Translations under genes and position numbers: made by a program | From: an uncultured Blautia sp. | GTDB taxonomy: Bacteria > Bacillota > Clostridia > Lachnospirales > Lachnospiraceae | Assembly (NCBI GenBank): GCA_934408705.1 | Contig: CAKRVL010000007.1 | Span: 1-51,770, forward strand | Length of the DNA: 51,770 bases | Direction of reading: 5' to 3' | Shown: one piece after another, positions 1-7,897 of the stretch | Numbering within the stretch: the stretch's first letter is position 1 | How the letters are laid out: each line of letters starts with the position of its first letter | The notes under the pieces: model-generated | What the model saw: the letters and a program-made list of their open reading frames with translations, nothing else | What the model was told of the DNA's origin: nothing | Databases searched by the model: none

Positions 1-21
1 TAATATCAGAAATGCTTTCAT
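1..21 (-). CDS. 5' end of an unidentified gene leaving the window
   Basis: An ATG at 21..19 on the minus strand follows an AGGGAG ribosome-binding site at a good distance, and opens a frame reading MKAFLIL before the window ends. The hydrophobic start could be a signal peptide or membrane segment. Seven codons are too few to name a product, and the call rests only on the start signal. Confidence 0.4.
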
Positions 22-106
22 ACAATCTCCCTTTCTTATGTCGTATTTTATCCTAAATCTTCAAGATTGTATCATAGGGAAATACTTTTTTCAACAAAAT
101 AAAGGC

Positions 107-148
107 AAAAAAAAATTCTGTTGTGCATAAAAAAATTGCACAACAGAA
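107..148 (-). terminator. Terminator of the tRNA-Leu transcript
   Basis: Two 12-nt arms (116-127 and 137-148, TTCTGTTGTGCA and its exact complement) enclose a short A-rich loop. On the minus strand the stem is followed by nine T residues (107-115). It lies about 90 nt past the tRNA 3' end and is an intrinsic terminator for the leftward tRNA transcript. Confidence 0.85.
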
Positions 149-236
149 AAAAGCTACTGGATCAGAGCCGCCCAAAAATATCATACAGCCAACATTATAA
201 GCAGCTCTTGTATTCGTAACAAAAGAAAAAAAATAA

Positions 237-320
237 TGCAGGAGATGGGACTTGAACCCACACGATCTTGCGACCACAGGCACCTGAAGCCTGCGCGTCT
301 GCCAATTCCGCCACTCCTGC
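237..320 (-). tRNA. tRNA-Leu (anticodon CAG)
   Basis: The minus strand reads a complete 84-nt class II tRNA: acceptor arms GCAGGAG and CTCCTGC with discriminator A, a D-arm with GGC, the anticodon stem CAGGC/GCCTG enclosing loop TTCAGGT (anticodon CAG, decoding CUG), a long variable arm, and the T-arm GGGTTCAAGTCCC. The long variable arm agrees with leucine. CCA is not encoded and would be added enzymatically. A strong promoter lies upstream and an intrinsic terminator downstream, so this is a single-tRNA unit. Confidence 0.97.
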
Positions 321-360
321 ATTTCTTATGTTTCAGCCGCTCACTCGCGACTGCTTGATT

Positions 361-389
361 ATAATACAACACATTCATTGAAATGTCAA
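361..389 (-). promoter_or_regulatory. Sigma-A promoter of tRNA-Leu
   Basis: On the minus strand a perfect -35 TTGACA (389..384), a 17-nt spacer and a -10 TATTAT (366..361) lie about 40 nt before the tRNA 5' end. The bases upstream (395-430) are runs of A and T that could act as an UP element. Confidence 0.85.
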
Positions 390-587
390 CAGTAATTTTC
401 AAAAAAATTTGAAAAATTCAAAAAAATTATTTAATGTTCTTTCCAGGGTAAATTCCATATTTTATCGTTAGTCCAATTTGGTCTTTTTAATAACTCGCCG
501 TATGCTGCAAACTATAATGAAATAAGCTGTCCTTTCTTTTCATGGTCAGCTGATACTACTTATACCTTTACACCAGAGAAATGAACT

Positions 588-827
588 ATGATGTACAAAA
601 GAATCAGAGAGCTGCGGGAAGATCACGATCTGACACAGGAGTACATGGCTCACTATCTCAATGTGATCCAGCGTACCTACTCACGCTATGAACGGGGTGA
701 AAGAAACATTCCTCCTGATGTCTTATGCAAAATTGCAGATTTCTATCATGTAAGTGTAGATTATCTGCTGGAGCGCACAGATCAGAAGCAGTCTTATCCC
801 GCTTCACGGCTCTCCCAGAAAAACTGA
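588..827 (+). CDS. XRE-family helix-turn-helix regulator
   Basis: A 79-aa protein made almost entirely of a Cro/C1-type HTH domain (residues 3-66): RIRELRED opens helix 1, the turn falls around LTQEYMAHYL, RTYSRYERGER is the recognition helix, and IADFYHVSVDYLLERTD is the usual domain end. It has no second domain, so it would be a small DNA-binding switch. Upstream is a TATAAT (513-518) with no clear -35, and an imperfect 13-bp palindrome at 471-483 of unknown relevance. The ribosome-binding site is weak and either of two adjacent ATG codons (588, 591) could start it. It is monocistronic; the target is unknown. Confidence 0.85.
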   Translation: MMYKRIRELREDHDLTQEYMAHYLNVIQRTYSRYERGERNIPPDVLCKIADFYHVSVDYLLERTDQKQSYPASRLSQKN

Positions 828-897
828 AGCTGCTGCCACGGTTCAGCCCAGGAGCTGCATAATTTACAGCCACTGACCGCCGGACAGCAGCAGAACC

Positions 898-935
898 AAA
901 AAGACACCTTCAGCAACTGCGTCAGGTGTCTTTTT
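898..935. terminator. Bidirectional terminator between XRE gene and lspA-like gene
   Basis: Arms AAAAAGACACCT (898-909) and AGGTGTCTTTTT (924-935) are exact complements and give a T-run in both directions. It separates the convergent plus-strand regulator and the minus-strand lspA-like gene and probably ends both transcripts. Confidence 0.8.
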
Positions 936-947
936 GATTCTGTCATT

Positions 948-1415
948 CTACTTTTTCTTCTTATTAGGAAGTAATTTTCCCACACTCCACAAAACTGAAC
1001 CTGTGACAATACACACATCTGAAAGATTAAAAACAATCTTACGAATACTTTTGTTTTTAACATTCAGACTCATATAATCTGTAACATAGCCTTTATTCCG
1101 GCGATCTGCATAGTTGGACAATCCACCACCCAGGATCATAGCAAGACCGGCTCTTCCCAGCTTATTTCCACCATGAATAAGCTGATTCCAGTATTCTCCT
1201 GCCACACAGCCAAGTCCTGCTGCACAAAGCTCCCGGCACTCCTCCTGGCCAAGCCTCACTTTACCAAGGACCATGTCCTTGTTATGACAGTTTCTAAGAA
1301 TCAGTTTACCTCCCAGCACTTCTTCTGCGCTTCCCTGAAGGCGGTTGCTGTCAACATATTCCTTTATTTTATAGTCCAGCAGAAAAACCCCGCCGGCAAT
1401 TGTCAGTGGTAACAT
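948..1415 (-). CDS. lspA: Signal peptidase II-like protein (divergent LspA)
   Basis: A 155-aa membrane protein resembling prolipoprotein signal peptidase, the membrane aspartyl protease that removes lipoprotein signal peptides. The two family regions are recognisable: SNYADRRNKGYVTDY (100-114) stands for the usual GNxxDRxxxGxVxDF, and VFNLSDVCIVTG (128-139) stands for FNxADxxI. The likely catalytic aspartates are D113 and D133. Hydrophobic stretches near 1-14, 64-76, 88-100 and 131-148 fit four helices, although the second is short. The start has a good AAGGAGG site 8 nt upstream. The match is weaker than for a typical LspA (the conserved GN pair reads SN), so it could be a second, specialised paralogue. 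It lies just downstream of the zinc-ribbon gene. Confidence 0.72.
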   Translation of the reverse strand: MLPLTIAGGVFLLDYKIKEYVDSNRLQGSAEEVLGGKLILRNCHNKDMVLGKVRLGQEECRELCAAGLGCVAGEYWNQLIHGGNKLGRAGLAMILGGGLSNYADRRNKGYVTDYMSLNVKNKSIRKIVFNLSDVCIVTGSVLWSVGKLLPNKKKK

Positions 1416-1475
1416 GGCTGCAGCCTCCTTATTTTATAAAGTTGATCCTCAGCACATTTCCTGTTCGGACGAAAA

Positions 1476-2039
1476 TCATTCTACTGTATTCCCAACATTC
1501 TCTTCTACTGGAGCAGCTTCTGGAACTGCCTCTTCTGCCGGAGCATCCTCTGGAACTGCCTCTGTGGATGCATCATCTTCATTTCCAGACTCTGCAGCAT
1601 TCTCAGAAGCCTCTGCTACAGTTTCCTCAGTCTCTGTATCAACTACATCTCCCTGAGCTGCTTCCGGTTCCGGAGTCGGGCATACTGCACCGCAGAATGG
1701 ACAGAAGGAAACACTTCTGTCTACAGCCTTGCCGCAGGCCGGGCAAAGCTTCCGTCCCTTTAATTCGGCCGCACAATCCTTATACCCGGCAATGATATCC
1801 ATATGCTGCTGAATTTCCTCACAAAAGCCCCTTAAGGATTCCTCTATCTCGGCACCCTCTTTGTATTTCTCAAAGATCACATTTCCGATATCTGCTTTCA
1901 GCTTCTGAACCATCTGCTCCTCACTGGCGATTCTGCTTCTCAGCTTCTGTGTCTCATAGATCTGGCCTGCTTTTTTGCCAAGGTCCTTCGTTGTCCTGGT
2001 AATTGTGTCACTTAACTCTTCAAAAAAATCGCGTGCCAT
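1476..2039 (-). CDS. Zinc-ribbon protein with helical N-terminus and acidic tail
   Basis: A 187-aa protein in three parts. Residues 1-95 are charged and helical, with predicted coiled coil around 30-80. A zinc ribbon follows with CPAC (99-102) and CPFC (113-116), four cysteines that should bind one zinc ion. Residues 120-187 are an acidic Glu/Ala/Pro low-complexity tail. There is no signal peptide, so it is probably cytoplasmic. Small zinc-ribbon proteins of this layout are common in Clostridia and mostly uncharacterised; I assign no function. It has its own ribosome-binding site (GGAG) and lies between clpX and the lspA-like gene on the same strand. Confidence 0.8.
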   Translation of the reverse strand: MARDFFEELSDTITRTTKDLGKKAGQIYETQKLRSRIASEEQMVQKLKADIGNVIFEKYKEGAEIEESLRGFCEEIQQHMDIIAGYKDCAAELKGRKLCPACGKAVDRSVSFCPFCGAVCPTPEPEAAQGDVVDTETEETVAEASENAAESGNEDDASTEAVPEDAPAEEAVPEAAPVEENVGNTVE

Positions 2040-2107
2040 AATATCGTCTCCTTTTCATGTAAAAAATGTGTCAGTTGGATATATTACACAACCTTAACCT
2101 GCAAAAA

Positions 2108-3544
2108 CTACTGTGCTGCTCCTATCAAAGGAATCTCCTGTCCCCGGAGCAGGATTCTCGGGCCACCGGTTCCCTCAATATATTCTCTGGTGATGATCAC
2201 CTGTCCAATACTGTCATCCTTAGGAATCTCATACATAATATCCAGCATATATTCCTCCAGGATGGCACGAAGTCCTCTGGCTCCTGTATGCTTCTCCAAC
2301 GCCTTCGCTGCAATGGCATAAAGAGCTTCTTCCTCATAATCCAGCTTCACTTCATCCAGCGCAAGAAGCTTCTGATACTGCTTCAGAATAGCATTCTTCG
2401 GCTCCTTCAGAATCTGCACCAGCATATCCTCATTCAGTCCATCCAGTGTATATATAATCGGCAGACGTCCAATAAATTCCGGAATCATGCCAAATGCACG
2501 TATATCATCTACAGTTACCTTCTCAAGGATATGTGGATCATTGTCATACTTATCCTTCAAATCTGCATAAAAACCAATGGAAGCCTGCTTATTCAGTCTC
2601 TCCTTGATGATATTCTCCAGATCAGGGAAAGCGCCGCCACAGATAAACAGGATATTCCTTGTATTCACTGTTACCATAGGAACCATGGCATTCTTACTGT
2701 TAGCACCAACCGGCACTTCTACCTCGCTTCCCTCCAGAAGCTTCAGAAGCCCCTGCTGTACAGCCTCGCCACTCACATCACGCTGGTTGGTATTCTTCTT
2801 CTTGGCAAGCTTATCTATCTCATCGATAAAAATAATACCATGCTCTGCCCTCTCCACATCATTATCAGCTGCTGCAAGAAGCTTGGAAACAACACTCTCA
2901 ATGTCATCACCAATATAGCCTGCTTCTGTAAGGGATGTGGCATCTGCAATTGCCAGCGGTACATCCAGAAGTCTGGCAAGTGTCTTCACCAGATAAGTCT
3001 TACCGCATCCGGTAGGCCCTATCATAAGCATATTGGACTTCTCAATCTCAATCTCATCCATAGTATCTGTAGCCACACGTTTATAATGATTGTAAACAGC
3101 TACAGACATTACCTTCTTCGCCCGCTCCTGACCGATCACATACTCATCAAGGCTCGCCTTTATCTTATGTGGTGCAGGAATCTTCTTCAGATCGATCTCC
3201 GGCTTGGCATCCTCTTTTTTCTTCTTTACCTTCTTCGGACGGGGAATAGCATCTGATAAGCTTCCCAGATTGATCATGCTTACATTAGGCATATTCAAAA
3301 GGTCATTCAGATTCAGACCATTATTCATCTGCTGTGTCATGGTATCAAAACTCTTCTGCATACAATCGTTACAAATATGTATATCATTAGGCAGTTCTAT
3401 CATCTTGCCAGCCTGACTCTCCGGACGATGACAAAGAAAACAGAATTTCTCATACTCACCGTCATCCTCATGTACACTGTCCTTAGTCTCTGTTATATCT
3501 CCATCGATGATATCATCCTTTTCATCGTCAAAATGCTCCGTCAT
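2108..3544 (-). CDS. clpX: ATP-dependent Clp protease ATP-binding subunit ClpX
   Basis: A 478-aa AAA+ unfoldase that would feed tagged or damaged proteins to ClpP. The N-terminal C4 zinc domain is present (C35, C38, C58, C61), followed by a Lys-rich linker near 104-115. Walker A is GPTGCGKT (176-183), the pore loop GYIG (209-212), and Walker B IIFIDEID (237-244). Further on are RDVSGE, the ClpP-docking IGF tripeptide (in SIGFYAD), the IPEFIGR sensor/arginine-finger region and GARGLR (sensor 2). It is about 50 residues longer than Bacillus ClpX because of an acidic N-terminal extension (1-30) and a longer linker. No clpP or tig is next to it, unlike the common arrangement; the neighbours are an HtrA protease upstream and the zinc-ribbon protein downstream. 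Confidence 0.92.
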   Translation of the reverse strand: MTEHFDDEKDDIIDGDITETKDSVHEDDGEYEKFCFLCHRPESQAGKMIELPNDIHICNDCMQKSFDTMTQQMNNGLNLNDLLNMPNVSMINLGSLSDAIPRPKKVKKKKEDAKPEIDLKKIPAPHKIKASLDEYVIGQERAKKVMSVAVYNHYKRVATDTMDEIEIEKSNMLMIGPTGCGKTYLVKTLARLLDVPLAIADATSLTEAGYIGDDIESVVSKLLAAADNDVERAEHGIIFIDEIDKLAKKKNTNQRDVSGEAVQQGLLKLLEGSEVEVPVGANSKNAMVPMVTVNTRNILFICGGAFPDLENIIKERLNKQASIGFYADLKDKYDNDPHILEKVTVDDIRAFGMIPEFIGRLPIIYTLDGLNEDMLVQILKEPKNAILKQYQKLLALDEVKLDYEEEALYAIAAKALEKHTGARGLRAILEEYMLDIMYEIPKDDSIGQVIITREYIEGTGGPRILLRGQEIPLIGAAQ

Positions 3545-3624
3545 ATAATTATTCCTTTCCTGTTACCAGTCAGCTGTCAGCCGGTAATCATTTCCTGTTA
3601 CATGTAAAAATATTTTGTCTTCTT

Positions 3625-3630
3625 ATTGTA
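3625..3630 (-). promoter_or_regulatory. Possible extended -10 upstream of clpX
   Basis: The minus strand reads TGCTACAAT, an extended -10 element, about 80 nt before the clpX ATG and after the htrA terminator. No good -35 is seen at 17 nt, which extended -10 promoters tolerate. No CIRCE or CtsR repeat was recognised here. Confidence 0.35.
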
Positions 3631-3670
3631 GCATACTTTTCTCTAATTTAGAAATTAACTTTTTATAAAA

Positions 3671-3697
3671 TCCAAAAGGGGGAGCCTTCTGCTCCCC
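3671..3697 (-). terminator. Terminator downstream of htrA
   Basis: On the minus strand AGGGGAGC pairs with GCTCCCCT around the loop AGAAG, followed by TTTTGGATTTT. It lies just past the htrA stop codon. Confidence 0.7.
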
Positions 3698-3704
3698 TCA
3701 TACA

Positions 3705-5339
3705 TTACTGATTGCCATCAGGTCTTGCACTTAATGTGACAGTTACTGTAGCTTCCTCATATTCTCCGTCGTTTAACCTTGCTACCTGAATCTGGATTTC
3801 CTCTCCTGCTGAATAATACTGAAGCTTTTCATTAATATCAGCCTTACTGGAAACCTTCTGTCCATCCAGCTTGGTAACAATATCATTCTTCTGGATCCCG
3901 GCATTGTCTGCTGCCTCTCCCGGAGCTACATACATGACAAAGGCACCTGAAGGCATATTGTACATCTGGATTGCCTCTCTGGAAAGATCGGCAAACTTAA
4001 TTCCCAGATATCCCACCTGAGACTCATCAGAAACCTTATCCCTTGTCTTGCGGTTCATCAGCTCCTCCAGAATAGGCTGTGCTTTGGAAATCGGAATAGC
4101 ATATCCAGTTCCCTCCACGCTGCTGGAAGCGATTTTCGCACAATTAATACCGATCAGCTCGCCCTGCATATTCAAAAGTGCTCCACCGCTGTTACCTGGA
4201 TTAATAGCAGCATCTGTCTGGATCAGATCCTCATAGGTATTAGAGTCAGACTGCACAGTACGTTCAAGTGCACTTACCCAGCCTGATGTTACTGTCTGCC
4301 CATAGCCAAGTGCATTACCAATGGCAACCACCTGCTCACCAACTGCAAGATCATCAGAATTGCCAAGCTGTGCTATCTTGATCTGATTCATGGTATCCTC
4401 GGGAATATCGCTTTTCTCAACTGCGATCACCGCAAGATCTGTATCCTCATCCGTTCCCTTTATTTTTGCAGAAACAGCACCTTCAATATTCAGATCTCCA
4501 TTTCCGTATACATAATTCTCGGCTTCCTGCTCTGCATTTACCACATCACTTCCGATAAAGCAGACACTTAATGTAGTAGCACCTTCTACCACATGATTAT
4601 TCGTAGCAATCAAAAGCTCGTCATCATTCTCACCGACAATAATGCCGGATCCACTTCCCGTACTTGGATATTCCATTCCATAACCAAAGAAGCTGCGGAT
4701 TTCCTGCATGCTCACAGATGTAATGGCCACAACAGATGGCATTGCTGCCTGGGCTACTCCGGCAACCGGACCCTTTTCATTTGCAACAAGCTCAGCACTG
4801 GTATTATCTTCACTATCTGCGACACTATTTTCTGCTGTATCCGTATTTTCAGAAGATGCAAGAGTCTGTGCAGTGCCCACTGTGTTCTGTGTCTCATTCT
4901 TAAAATACTTGGAAGAAATTCCATTCACAGCCTGAAACACAAGGCCAGCTACCAAGCCAAAGATTACAGCCAGTGTAATAGTGTTACCTGCCTTTTTACC
5001 AAATTCAGAAGAGGGCTTGCCACCTTTATGATGTTTATTTGATTTTTCCTTCTTCTCTTCCGGCTTCTTCTCTGCGCCAAGCTGATAGTGGGCATATTTG
5101 GGCTCTGATGACTGGGATTCCCCGTAATAATTACCATTATCAGGATCTCCCTTTCTGGAACCATCAGCTGTCCTGCTGCTTGTGTATTTATAATGATAGG
5201 TCACATTTTCATCCAGATTATCTTCGGGGGCTGTCTGCTGATCAGATGCAGCCCTGCCGGATTCATCCGTATTCTCTGGCTGCCGGGACTCACTGCCGCT
5301 TTGCTCGGGCTCCTGTTCCCAATTCCATTCATTGCTCAT
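3705..5339 (-). CDS. htrA: Membrane-anchored HtrA/DegP-family serine protease with PDZ domain
   Basis: A 544-aa surface protease for envelope quality control. Residues 1-115 are a hydrophilic cytoplasmic region rich in Glu, Ser and Tyr, longer than in Bacillus HtrA. One transmembrane helix follows (about 120-140), then a low-complexity linker. The trypsin-like domain covers about 195-415 with catalytic triad H249 (ATNNHVVEG), D301 (DTDLAVIAV) and S384 (NPGNSGGALL). A single PDZ domain occupies about 440-535 (YLGIKFADLS, GAFVMYVAPG, DIVTKLDGQKV). The start follows GAAGGGAG. A terminator sits directly downstream. The anchored topology puts the protease outside the membrane. Confidence 0.93.
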   Translation of the reverse strand: MSNEWNWEQEPEQSGSESRQPENTDESGRAASDQQTAPEDNLDENVTYHYKYTSSRTADGSRKGDPDNGNYYGESQSSEPKYAHYQLGAEKKPEEKKEKSNKHHKGGKPSSEFGKKAGNTITLAVIFGLVAGLVFQAVNGISSKYFKNETQNTVGTAQTLASSENTDTAENSVADSEDNTSAELVANEKGPVAGVAQAAMPSVVAITSVSMQEIRSFFGYGMEYPSTGSGSGIIVGENDDELLIATNNHVVEGATTLSVCFIGSDVVNAEQEAENYVYGNGDLNIEGAVSAKIKGTDEDTDLAVIAVEKSDIPEDTMNQIKIAQLGNSDDLAVGEQVVAIGNALGYGQTVTSGWVSALERTVQSDSNTYEDLIQTDAAINPGNSGGALLNMQGELIGINCAKIASSSVEGTGYAIPISKAQPILEELMNRKTRDKVSDESQVGYLGIKFADLSREAIQMYNMPSGAFVMYVAPGEAADNAGIQKNDIVTKLDGQKVSSKADINEKLQYYSAGEEIQIQVARLNDGEYEEATVTVTLSARPDGNQ

Positions 5340-5438
5340 TTTGTGCTCCCTTCTATGTTAAATAGTAACATATTCTTTTTCTTTTATGCTACAAGTTTAG
5401 CAAGCAATTGTGTTGAAATTGTGATAGATTCTTTAAGA

Positions 5439-5466
5439 AAAGGTGACACAAAAAAATGTCACCTTT
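5439..5466 (-). terminator. Terminator overlapping the stop codon of the downstream GT2 gene
   Basis: The minus strand forms AAAGGTGACA / TGTCACCTTT around a T-rich loop, followed by TCTT. The left arm contains the TGA stop (5461..5459) of the glycosyltransferase gene, so termination structure and coding end overlap. Confidence 0.75.
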
Positions 5467-6409
5467 CCTGAATACAGTCTTTTTTATTTACTGTTTTTTT
5501 CCAATATTCCCTGTTCATGGTACAAAACAAAATTACTTTTTCCGGAAGCTTCTCATATCGTTTTCCCAGAAAATACCCCATATATTTAAAGCCACTCTGT
5601 CCCACCAGCTTGGGAATCAGCCAGATATGACCTGTTTTCACAAGATATGCCAGACTTTTTTTCACAAGGCGTAAGCCTTCCCCTTCTGAAGGTATACCAC
5701 TGAAAATCTCCGGGTGTTCTGCCTGGGAAACGCCCAGGTCAAAATTTCTGTGAAACTGCTGACGACAGGAATAATTGTGGGAATGAATCACGCAGGCATC
5801 TGCCACATAGGCTATTCCGTAGCCTTTTTTGGCTATTGTTCCGGCGTAAATCATATCTTCATTAAAAATTGCTTTCTTTACAAAGCCACCATTTTCTTCA
5901 TAAATACTTTTTCTGTAAGCAGCACATACATTAGAGCAAAAATAGGTTTTAATTCCATATTTGTCTGTATCTTTTTCCCATTTTATGGAGGAAATTTCCG
6001 GATAGTTAAAGGCTCTGGTATATTTTTCCAGATAGGCACAATCCTCCCTTGCAAGCTGTCTTGCGTAAGCAGCTCCAACTCTGGGATTCTCCTGCAAAGG
6101 GCGTATCAGATTCCTGATCAGATTCTCGTCTGCCGGAACTGCATCCTGAGTCATATATACCATAACATCCCCATCAGATAATTCTGCTGCCATCCGCCTG
6201 GTTCCGCCATGGTCAAACTCTGCTTTCTTCAGATGAGTCACCTTCACCTTTGGAAATTTACTCTCCCATTCAGGATTCCAGAATTCTGCCTCCGTATTCA
6301 TTACCAATATTTTTTCTACCGGATAGCTCTGACCGGACAAAGATTCCAGAAGCTTTTCAAATTCATTTCCGGGATGATACGCCGGTATAATTATGTCAAC
6401 CTTTTCCAT
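5459..6409 (-). CDS. Family 2 glycosyltransferase (rhamnosyltransferase-like)
   Basis: A 316-aa GT-A fold enzyme. It starts with VDIIIPAYHPG, typical of the nucleotide-sugar-binding strand, carries the FDHGGTRRMAAEL motif seen in RfbF-type rhamnosyltransferases, and YMTQDAVPA as the probable metal-binding acidic region. AIFNEDMIY is the acceptor-side ED motif. A C-terminal helical tail (about 240-316) may associate with the membrane. I place the start at 6409 (MEKVD), preceded by GAGG, rather than 24 nt upstream where no ribosome-binding site is seen. The terminator of the LCP gene lies just upstream, so this gene may have its own transcript. Donor and acceptor cannot be read from the sequence; rhamnose is suggested by family likeness and by rfbC in the island. 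Confidence 0.85.
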   Translation of the reverse strand: MEKVDIIIPAYHPGNEFEKLLESLSGQSYPVEKILVMNTEAEFWNPEWESKFPKVKVTHLKKAEFDHGGTRRMAAELSDGDVMVYMTQDAVPADENLIRNLIRPLQENPRVGAAYARQLAREDCAYLEKYTRAFNYPEISSIKWEKDTDKYGIKTYFCSNVCAAYRKSIYEENGGFVKKAIFNEDMIYAGTIAKKGYGIAYVADACVIHSHNYSCRQQFHRNFDLGVSQAEHPEIFSGIPSEGEGLRLVKKSLAYLVKTGHIWLIPKLVGQSGFKYMGYFLGKRYEKLPEKVILFCTMNREYWKKTVNKKDCIQER

Positions 6410-6437
6410 TATATTTAACCTCGTTTCAACCATTTAT

Positions 6438-6467
6438 AAAGGGACCACTCCATTTTGAGTGGTCCCC
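6438..6467 (-). terminator. Terminator downstream of the LCP gene
   Basis: GGGACCACTC and GAGTGGTCCC are exact 10-nt complements around a short loop; on the minus strand TTTATAAAT follows. The T-run is short, so efficiency is uncertain. Confidence 0.65.
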
Positions 6468-6497
6468 CTATCAGCTTAATGGGATGTCTCCATTTTC

Positions 6498-7883
6498 TCA
6501 ATATCCGCTTCCGTCATCATAGCTTCCATCGCCAGAGCCATCATCTCCATCATAGTTTTCGCCGCTGTAATCACTTCCACTATCATAGCTGCCATCATAA
6601 TAATCACCGCCGCTATAATCATTTCCACTATAATCGCCACCGCTGTTACCACTGTCGTAATCGCTTCCGCTATAATCATTTCCGCTGTAATCATTTCCAC
6701 TATAATCATTTCCGCTGTAATCGTTATAATCATAGTTTCCGCTTCCGTCGCCCTGCCATACAATATCATCGGAATTTCCAGCCTCATTACTTGCGATAGG
6801 AGCCTGGTCAACCAAGGTATCGGCGCCACCAACAAGCTCAATGATTCTGGCATTGGCATCAACAATATTCTGGGATGGCTGATAATTCTCATCAGCACCA
6901 TAAAGGAACTTGTGAAGCTCCTTAACATTTTGCTCCAAAGTATCTGCTACTACCATGCTGGACTTCTTAACATCAGCAAACTTATATTTAGATGGGAATC
7001 CGGTAGTATCTGCAATACTGTATCCCATAAGAGTCGGGATCAGATTCAGAAGCTCTGTCTTAGTAACAGATGTGGAAATAAGAGGGAACACCTCATCCAT
7101 GATGTTAAAAATAGTTGCAATTCCTGCTGATTTCGCCTTGTCCACCATCAGACCGATCACACGGCGCTGACGTTCGGTACGTCCCATATCCATACTGGCT
7201 GTGTAACGGATACGGCAGTAGGAAACAGCCTGTACACCGTTCAGATGATAAGTTCCCAGTATCTCCTCTTCATTCTCTGGCTTGGGATCAGGAAGCTCAA
7301 CAGGAGTATAGCTTCTTCCTGTTTCCGCAGAAGTCTCTATACAATAATCATTCATAAATACCATTTCCGCGTAGGAAAGAGGCAGATCGAGACCGCCCAG
7401 TGCGTCAATCGCAGCTACCATAGCATTAAAATTAACTGTTACATAATCTGTAATGTTAAGATCAAGCATAGTATTCAACATGGAAATCGCCTGCTCAGGA
7501 CCGCCATATGCATAAGCTGCATTCGCTTTAGTATAGGTATCATTTCCGATATCCAGAAGGGTATCTCTGTATACAGATGCAAGCTTCACTTCCTTGGTAT
7601 CATTATTAATGCTGGCAACAATAATGGTATCACTGTTCTGCGCATCAAGTGAAGCATTCTTGGAACGCTGGTCGATTGCAAAAAGTGCGTAAGTCGTGTA
7701 GCCGGACATCTGAGGTGCCGTTACATTAGTAACAATCTTACTCTCATCCAGCTGTGGTGTCTCAATCTTGTTCAGCCTGGAATCAATCTGTCCGTATACA
7801 TACAGACCTCCGATAAACAGCAGCATACAGATGATCTCAATCACAAACAGAGCAGTCCTTTTCTTTCTACCAGGTCTTGCCAT
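6498..7883 (-). CDS. LytR-CpsA-Psr (LCP) glycopolymer transferase with Tyr/Gly/Asp tail
   Basis: LCP enzymes transfer lipid-linked glycopolymers to peptidoglycan outside the membrane. This 461-aa protein has a short basic N-terminus (RPGRKKR), one membrane helix (about 8-28), then an LCP domain (about 60-280) with the family landmarks NSDTIIVASIN, SVYRDT and DMGRTERQRRVI, whose Asp and Arg residues bind the pyrophosphate. After about residue 375 the sequence turns into a tail of NDYSG/SDYSG repeats ending in SYDDGSGY, not typical of the family. The ATG at 7883 is preceded by AAAGGAAAG and is preferred to a TTG 18 nt upstream that overlaps the previous stop. It closes the sugar transferase operon, which fits its role in attaching the glycan made upstream. 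Confidence 0.93.
   Translation of the reverse strand: MARPGRKKRTALFVIEIICMLLFIGGLYVYGQIDSRLNKIETPQLDESKIVTNVTAPQMSGYTTYALFAIDQRSKNASLDAQNSDTIIVASINNDTKEVKLASVYRDTLLDIGNDTYTKANAAYAYGGPEQAISMLNTMLDLNITDYVTVNFNAMVAAIDALGGLDLPLSYAEMVFMNDYCIETSAETGRSYTPVELPDPKPENEEEILGTYHLNGVQAVSYCRIRYTASMDMGRTERQRRVIGLMVDKAKSAGIATIFNIMDEVFPLISTSVTKTELLNLIPTLMGYSIADTTGFPSKYKFADVKKSSMVVADTLEQNVKELHKFLYGADENYQPSQNIVDANARIIELVGGADTLVDQAPIASNEAGNSDDIVWQGDGSGNYDYNDYSGNDYSGNDYSGNDYSGSDYDSGNSGGDYSGNDYSGGDYYDGSYDSGSDYSGENYDGDDGSGDGSYDDGSGY
6661..6720 (-). repeat. 15-nt tandem repeats encoding the LCP tail
   Basis: Four consecutive 15-nt units (6661, 6676, 6691, 6706), based on TCATTTCCGCTGTAA on the plus strand, encode repeated NDYSG/SDYSG pentapeptides. 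Degenerate units continue on both sides between about 6531 and 6735. Such arrays can change length by replication slippage without a frameshift. Confidence 0.85.
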
Positions 7884-7897
7884 TTTTCTTTCCTTTC

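Noticed and set aside
237..320. tRNA-Leu as an integration site with a flanking mobile island
   Set aside because: No integrase gene and no second copy of the tRNA 3' end was seen in the window.
395..430. AT-rich repeats as a replication or attachment site
   Set aside because: Simple A and T runs directly upstream of a strong tRNA promoter, better explained as an UP element.
471..483. Imperfect 13-bp palindrome upstream of the XRE regulator as an operator
   Set aside because: About 105 nt from the gene, single copy, with one mismatch per arm; could be chance.
2066..3256. 396-aa open frame on the plus strand
   Set aside because: Antisense to clpX, with Cys/His/Leu-rich composition typical of a shadow frame and no start signal.
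6661..6720. Possible CRISPR-like array
   Set aside because: The units are directly adjacent with no spacers and encode a repeated pentapeptide in frame.
6455..6928. His-rich plus-strand frame and an Ile/Met/Glu-rich minus-strand frame
   Set aside because: Both are out-of-frame readings of the 15-nt repeats in the LCP tail.
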